Part shown: one piece after another, positions 4,366-8,573 of the stretch | How the letters are laid out: each line of letters begins with the position of its first letter | How positions within the stretch are numbered: the stretch's first letter is position 1 | Assembly (NCBI GenBank): GCA_963621145.1 | Contig: CAVFDI010000067.1 | Span: 1-8,573 of the forward strand | Direction of reading: 5' to 3' | DNA: 8,573 nucleotides | Origin: W0P28-013 sp963621145 | Lineage (GTDB): Bacteria; Bacteroidota; Bacteroidia; Bacteroidales; Paludibacteraceae | The notes under the pieces: generated by a model | What the model was told of the DNA's origin: nothing | The model's database searches: none | What the model saw: the letters and a program-made list of their open reading frames with translations, nothing else | Translations under genes and position numbers: made by a program

Positions 4366-7212
4366 ATGGAAACCGACAATTTTTCGCGCAGGCACATTGG
4401 CATTTCTGAAAAAGATCTGCCAAAAATGCTTGCTACCATCGGCGTGAAGACGGTGGACGAACTCATCGAACAGACCATCCCTGCTGGCATCAGACTGAAA
4501 CATCCGCTGAACCTGCCACCAGCCATGAACGAGCACGAATTTCTGGCACACATTCGTCAGTTGTCGCAAAAAAATGTGCTGGCCGACAACTACATCGGCT
4601 TGGGCTATTACGGCACAGTGACGCCTGCCGTCATTTTGCGCAATGTGTTCGAAAATCCTGTTTGGTATACCTCGTACACGCCCTATCAGGCCGAGATTTC
4701 GCAGGGACGTTTGGAGGCGTTGCTCAATTTCCAAACCATGATTTCGGATCTCACGGCGCTACCGCTGGCCAACTGCTCGCTGCTCGACGAAGCCACTGCT
4801 GCTGCCGAAGCCATGACCATGATGCACAATCTGCGCAGTCGCGACCAGATAAACGTCGGCATGAACGCACTTTTTGTCGACGAAAAATTGTTCCCACAAA
4901 CCATCGATGTGTTGCGCACACGCAGTCTGCCGCAAGGCATTGAACTGGTGTTTGGCGATTGGCGCACCTTCGATTTTGCGAAGCCTGTGTTTGGTGCTAT
5001 TGTGCAATATCCAAACAGCGATGGCGCGATTTGCGACTACAAAGAATTCGCTGAAAAATGTCATGCCAATGGCGCGAAACTCACTGCCATTGCCGATGTT
5101 TTGGCACTTACGCTGCTCACGCCGCCTGGCGATTGGGGCGCTGATATTGCCGTTGGTTCCACACAACGCTTCGGCATGCCGCTTTACTTTGGCGGTCCGT
5201 CGGCTGCCTACATGGCCACGCGCGACGAGTACAAACGCTCCATGCCAGGGCGAATTATTGGCGTTACGAAAGATGCAAACGGACATCGTGCGCTGCGTCT
5301 GGCACTGCAAACGCGCGAACAGCACATCAAGCGCGAAAAAGCCACGTCGAACATCTGCACGGCACAAGCGCTGCCCGCCATCATGGCTGGATTTTATGCG
5401 GCTTGGCATGGCAACGATGGCTTGCAAGAAATAGCCATGAATGTGCATGTGAAAGCCGTGATGACTGCCAACGAACTGGTGAAACTCGGTTGCCGCCAAC
5501 TGAACGAGACCTATTTCGATACCATACGAATTGCTCTGCCCGAAGGTGCGTCGGTTGAAAAACTGCGCCAACTGAGCGAAACGAATCGTGTCAATTTCCG
5601 CTATTTCGAAAATGGCGAAATCGGCATCAGCATCGACGAGATTACCAGCACCGACGGCATTGCCAAGATTGTGGCGATTTTTGCAAATATTCTTGGAAAA
5701 GAGATGCCAACCTCGTTCGATGGCGTCAAGAGTTTGTCAATTTCACAAAAAATGGTTCGCCACACGCCAGCGCTGCATCACGAAGTGTTCGAGCGTTATC
5801 ACAGCGAAACCGAGATGATGCGCTACATCAAGAGCCTCGACCGCAAGGATATTTCGCTGGCGCAATCGATGGTGTCGCTGGGTAGTTGCACCATGAAGTT
5901 GAACGCCGCCGCCGAAATGTTGCCGCTCAGTTGGGCCGAATTTACGGGCATTCATCCATTTGCACCCGCATCGCAAACGGCTGGTTATCAGGAGATTATA
6001 AAAAATCTTACCGAATATCTTTGCGAAATTACAGGTTTTGCCGATTGCACACTGCAGCCAAACTCTGGCGCGGCTGGCGAATATACGGGCTTGATGACCA
6101 TTCGTCGCTATTTGGCGGCCAATGGCGGAGCAGAACGAAACATAGTGCTGATTCCTGCTTCGGCTCATGGAACAAATCCTGCCAGCGCAGTGCAAGCGGG
6201 TTTCACCGTGGTGGTGGTGGCTTGCGACGAGCAGGGCAATGTTGATTTGAACGATTTGAGCGCCAAAGTCGACGAAAATCGCGACCATTTGGCTGCGCTG
6301 ATGATAACTTACCCATCGACGCATGGCATTTTCGAGCCTGAAATTGCCAAAATTTGCGACATCATTCACCAAGCAGGCGCGCAAGTCTACATGGACGGCG
6401 CCAACATGAATGCGCAGGTCGGACTCACTTCGCCGGGCAATATCGGTGCTGATGTTTGCCATCTGAATCTGCACAAAACATTTGCTAGTCCTCACGGAGG
6501 CGGCGGCCCGGGCGTTGGTCCAGTGTGCGTGGCCAAACATCTGGTCGACTACCTGCCGCACCATCATTTTACCGATGCGGCGAACGAAAACACCGCTGTG
6601 TCGGCATCGCCGTGGGGCAGTGCGGGCATTTTGCCAATCACCTACGCCTACATTCGCATGATGGGCGCCGAGGGTTTGACCGAAGTCACCAAAATGGCGA
6701 TTGTAAGTGCTAATTATCTTGCCAAACGCCTCGAAAACGACTACGGAATAGTCTACACTGGGAAAACTGGCCGCGTTGGGCACGAAATGATTCTCGACTG
6801 TCGCCATTTCAAAGCCGAAACGGGCATCGACGAAAACGATATTGCCAAACGACTGATGGATTTTGGTTTCCATGCGCCCACGCTGTCGTTCCCTGTTCAT
6901 GGCACACTGATGATAGAACCGACCGAGAGCGAGCCGCTGAGCGAGTTGGATCGTTTTGTGGAGGCGCTGCTCGTCATTCGCGACGAGATAGACGATGTGG
7001 CGTTTGGTCGCATCGATGGCAACGACAATCCGCTGAAAAATGCGCCGCACCCCGACTATGTGCTGATGGGCGACGAGTGGTCGCACCCTTACGGACGCGA
7101 AAAAGCCGCATTTCCGCTGCCTTGGGTTCGCGAAAATAAATTCCACATTCCAGTGGCGCGCGCCGACAATGGTTGGGGCGATCGCAATTTGATTGCAGTG
7201 TGTGAGAAATAA
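4366..7212 (+). CDS. gcvP: Glycine dehydrogenase (aminomethyl-transferring), P-protein of the glycine cleavage system
   Basis: 948 residues, close to the ~950 usual for the single-chain (fused, homodimeric) type. It is a cytoplasmic PLP enzyme that decarboxylates glycine and passes the aminomethyl group to the lipoyl arm of GcvH; GcvT and Lpd complete the cycle. None of those partners is in the window. The N-terminal half starts FSRRHIG and carries YTPYQAEISQGRLEALLNFQ, LLDEATAAAEAM and FGMPLYFGGPSAAYMATR. The C-terminal half carries SLGSCTMKLN (~504-513), SAHGTNPASA (~599-608), MDGANMNAQVGLTSPGNIG and the PLP site LNLHKTFASPHGGGGPG with Lys704, then SASPWGSAGILPITYAYIRMMG and GTLMIEPTESE. 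The frame is intact with no missing motif. The start is the first ATG after the promoter, with an A-rich leader and no Shine-Dalgarno. No obvious terminator follows, so read-through into the next gene is possible. Confidence 0.97.
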   Translation: METDNFSRRHIGISEKDLPKMLATIGVKTVDELIEQTIPAGIRLKHPLNLPPAMNEHEFLAHIRQLSQKNVLADNYIGLGYYGTVTPAVILRNVFENPVWYTSYTPYQAEISQGRLEALLNFQTMISDLTALPLANCSLLDEATAAAEAMTMMHNLRSRDQINVGMNALFVDEKLFPQTIDVLRTRSLPQGIELVFGDWRTFDFAKPVFGAIVQYPNSDGAICDYKEFAEKCHANGAKLTAIADVLALTLLTPPGDWGADIAVGSTQRFGMPLYFGGPSAAYMATRDEYKRSMPGRIIGVTKDANGHRALRLALQTREQHIKREKATSNICTAQALPAIMAGFYAAWHGNDGLQEIAMNVHVKAVMTANELVKLGCRQLNETYFDTIRIALPEGASVEKLRQLSETNRVNFRYFENGEIGISIDEITSTDGIAKIVAIFANILGKEMPTSFDGVKSLSISQKMVRHTPALHHEVFERYHSETEMMRYIKSLDRKDISLAQSMVSLGSCTMKLNAAAEMLPLSWAEFTGIHPFAPASQTAGYQEIIKNLTEYLCEITGFADCTLQPNSGAAGEYTGLMTIRRYLAANGGAERNIVLIPASAHGTNPASAVQAGFTVVVVACDEQGNVDLNDLSAKVDENRDHLAALMITYPSTHGIFEPEIAKICDIIHQAGAQVYMDGANMNAQVGLTSPGNIGADVCHLNLHKTFASPHGGGGPGVGPVCVAKHLVDYLPHHHFTDAANENTAVSASPWGSAGILPITYAYIRMMGAEGLTEVTKMAIVSANYLAKRLENDYGIVYTGKTGRVGHEMILDCRHFKAETGIDENDIAKRLMDFGFHAPTLSFPVHGTLMIEPTESEPLSELDRFVEALLVIRDEIDDVAFGRIDGNDNPLKNAPHPDYVLMGDEWSHPYGREKAAFPLPWVRENKFHIPVARADNGWGDRNLIAVCEK

Positions 7213-7214
7213 TC

Positions 7215-7246
7215 ATTGAATTATTGAATCATCGAATTATTGAGTG
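7215..7246. repeat. 8-bp tandem repeat after the gcvP stop
   Basis: Four 8-nt units in a row: ATTGAATT, ATTGAATC, ATCGAATT and the partial ATTGAGTG. They begin 3 nt after the gcvP stop codon. The units are short, AT-rich and imperfect; function unknown. Confidence 0.6.
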
Positions 7247-7291
7247 AGTTTGCGGTATCCAGCATTATTCGCAGAACGTTGTGTGGCGCAA

Positions 7292-7343
7292 AACTTTATG
7301 AACTTTATAACTTTACGAACTTGATCAACTCATCAACTTTATT
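7292..7343. repeat. 8-9-nt AACTTTATN tandem repeats abutting a start codon
   Basis: Six head-to-tail units: AACTTTATG, AACTTTAT, AACTTTACG, AACTTGATC, AACTCATC and AACTTTATT. The last ends on the base before ATG 7344. The array therefore forms the whole translation-initiation region of the next gene. TAACTTTA inside it (7308-7315) is one base from the -7 consensus, so the repeats may also overlap the promoter. Confidence 0.7.
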
Positions 7344-8132
7344 ATGGGATTAACACAATTTTATTGGTTGCTTGGCGCATTGGCCTTGCTAGGATTGGCT
7401 GTTTTTGTAGCACTCTACTTTGTAGATGCTGGTTATGGCAAAATGCGCACCGAAAAATGGGGACCTGCCATGAACAACAAACAGGGCTGGTTCCTGATGG
7501 AAGTGCCAGTGTTCATCGTAGTGCTTTGTTTGTGGATAGCGTCGCCATTTCCCGAAGTGCGCAAAGCACCATACTGGATATTCCTGCTCATTTTTGAATT
7601 CCACTATTTTCAGCGGTCGTTCATTTTTCCGCTTCTGCTCAAAGGCAAAAGCAAAATGCCGATAGCCATCATGGCCATGTCGGTAGTGTGGAATCTGTTC
7701 AACGGCTATGTGCAGGGCTGGTGGCTGTTTTTCCTTGCTCCGCAAGATCCTACCTACAGCCAACTCTACACCGCAGCGTGGCTCACCGATCCGCGGTTCA
7801 TCATTGGCACGGTGGTGTTCATTGTGGGCTGGTGCATCAACATGCATTCCGACCATGTCATTCGCCACTTGCGCAAGCCTGGCGACACCAAGCACTATCT
7901 TCCAAAGAAAGGCATGTATCGCTATGTAACCTCGGCCAACTATCTGGGCGAAATCACCGAGTGGCTCGGTTTTGCCATTCTCACTTGGTCGCTGGCGGGA
8001 CTGCTGTTCTTCTGGTTTTCGTGCTGTAACCTTATTCCGCGCGCCAACAGCATCTATCACAAATACGAAAAAGAGTTCCCCGACGAGTTCGATCGCAAAC
8101 GCCTGAAGCGGATAATTCCGTTCATATACTAG
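7344..8132 (+). CDS. Steroid 5-alpha-reductase (SRD5A) family membrane protein
   Basis: 262 residues, the usual length for 3-oxo-5-alpha-steroid 4-dehydrogenases. These enzymes use NADPH to reduce the delta4 double bond of 3-oxo-steroids or related lipids inside a membrane helix bundle. Several hydrophobic helices are visible (~5-27, 51-67, 76-97, 106-130, 152-166, 208-228). Family landmarks are all present: WFLMEVPVF (Glu53) and FEFHYFQR (Tyr88), equivalent to the catalytic Glu/Tyr pair of human SRD5A2; the NADPH-side motifs INMHSDHVIRHLRKPG (166-180) and TSANYLGEITEWLGFA (196-211); and the C-terminal HKYEKEFPDEFDRKRLKRIIPFIY. The start is the first ATG after the repeat array. In gut Bacteroidota, homologues reduce 3-oxo-delta4 bile acids to 5-alpha (allo) forms. 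The substrate here is inferred only, and a role on another lipid is possible. Confidence 0.87.
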   Translation: MGLTQFYWLLGALALLGLAVFVALYFVDAGYGKMRTEKWGPAMNNKQGWFLMEVPVFIVVLCLWIASPFPEVRKAPYWIFLLIFEFHYFQRSFIFPLLLKGKSKMPIAIMAMSVVWNLFNGYVQGWWLFFLAPQDPTYSQLYTAAWLTDPRFIIGTVVFIVGWCINMHSDHVIRHLRKPGDTKHYLPKKGMYRYVTSANYLGEITEWLGFAILTWSLAGLLFFWFSCCNLIPRANSIYHKYEKEFPDEFDRKRLKRIIPFIY

Positions 8133-8168
8133 TTTCCCCGTTTCACGTTTCTAAGTTCCGCGTAGTTT

Positions 8169-8573
8169 ATGCCGACAGTGAAGGATTTTGAAGAACTGAG
8201 GATTTGGCAAGATGCTCGTCTTTTGTCGAAAGAAATTTATGCCATTTCTTCTGCTGCGAATTTTAAGAACGACTATAGATTTTCCTCTCAAATTCGTGCA
8301 GCTGTTGGTTCTGTTATGGACAATATTGCTGAAGGATTTAGTCGAGATGGCAGTAAGGAATTTGTGCAATTTCTCTATTTTTCGAAGGCATCTTGTGCAG
8401 AAGTACGAAGTCAACTTGCTCGTGCGTTTGATGTCGGCTATATTGCAGAAAATGTTTACATTGAATACAGACAAAAATGTATTGATGAAGAAATTTCCAT
8501 TTCAAACTTTATCAAATATCTGAAAAAATCAGATTTGAAAGGATTGAAATTTAAGAAGGATGCCTTATCTAAT
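8169..8573 (+). CDS. Four-helix bundle protein (S23 / 23S rRNA intervening-sequence family), 3' end outside window
   Basis: An open frame of 135 codons with no stop before the window edge. ATG 8169 is the first possible start, because an in-frame TAG lies at 8163-8165. The protein starts MPTVKDFEELRIWQDARLLS and continues with SSQIRAAVGSVMDNIAEGFS and KEFVQFLYFSKASCAEVRSQL, the hallmark pattern of the S23-type four-helix bundle family (TIGR02436/PF05635-like), usually ~115-135 residues, so the gene is probably nearly complete. The family was named from insertions in 23S rRNA genes, but no rRNA is nearby here. Members are widespread single genes in Bacteroidota, and the family is structurally related to Avd of diversity-generating retroelements. 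It lies 36 nt after the SRD5A-like gene with no visible terminator between. Function is unknown. Confidence 0.85.
   Translation, partial: MPTVKDFEELRIWQDARLLSKEIYAISSAANFKNDYRFSSQIRAAVGSVMDNIAEGFSRDGSKEFVQFLYFSKASCAEVRSQLARAFDVGYIAENVYIEYRQKCIDEEISISNFIKYLKKSDLKGLKFKKDALSN

Noticed and set aside
4759..5571. 270-codon minus-strand open frame
   Set aside because: Also antisense to gcvP, with no family resemblance; it follows from the codon bias of gcvP.
5743..7146. 467-codon minus-strand open frame
   Set aside because: It lies wholly antisense to the well-conserved gcvP gene, has no recognisable motif and has Arg/His/Phe-rich shadow composition.
7389..8060. 223-codon minus-strand open frame
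   Set aside because: Antisense to the SRD5A-like gene, whose motifs and length fit a known family.

Overview
The window looks like a chromosomal segment of a Bacteroidota (Bacteroidales-type) bacterium. The evidence is: a type IX secretion (T9SS) sorting tail on the first gene; surface-type lipoproteins built from families common in this phylum (DUF4988/PL29-N-like modules, Listeria-Bacteroides repeat, FISUMP-like C-terminal domain); a textbook Bacteroidota promoter (TTTG, 20 nt, TAnnTTTG) before gcvP; A-rich translation starts without Shine-Dalgarno sequences; and an S23-type four-helix bundle gene. The host species cannot be named from the sequence.

Layout. 1-251 is the 3' end of a secreted T9SS cargo gene, closed by short AT-rich repeats and a strong intrinsic terminator (284-311). 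312-583 is non-coding and holds a degenerate GC-rich palindrome (350-377). 584-2272 and 2299-3933 are tandem paralogous lipoproteins 26 nt apart, probably one operon. Each reads: lipobox, short coiled coil, collagen-like Gly-X-Y blocks interleaved with two small beta modules, a Listeria-Bacteroides repeat, and a C-type-lectin-like FISUMP head. 3934-4365 is an unusually structured 432-bp gap. It contains a 260-bp segment bounded by 18-bp imperfect inverted repeats, a minus-strand -7 motif just inside one of them, a strong terminator whose 3' side is a near copy of the gcvP start, and the gcvP promoter. 4366-7212 is full-length gcvP. 7213-7343 is made largely of two short tandem-repeat tracts. 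7344-8132 encodes a membrane steroid 5-alpha-reductase (SRD5A) family protein. 8169 to the window end is a four-helix bundle (S23/Avd-like) gene that runs off the edge.

How the genes fit together. The two lipoproteins look like stalked surface adhesins or binding proteins made by duplication. gcvP is central metabolism (glycine cleavage), and its GcvH, GcvT and Lpd partners are not in the window. The SRD5A-like enzyme may act on steroids or 3-oxo-delta4 lipids. No single pathway links all the genes. The points most worth following are the structured 3934-4380 region (possible mobile or invertible element, antisense RNA, gcvP start mimicry), the duplicated stalked lipoproteins and the SRD5A homologue.
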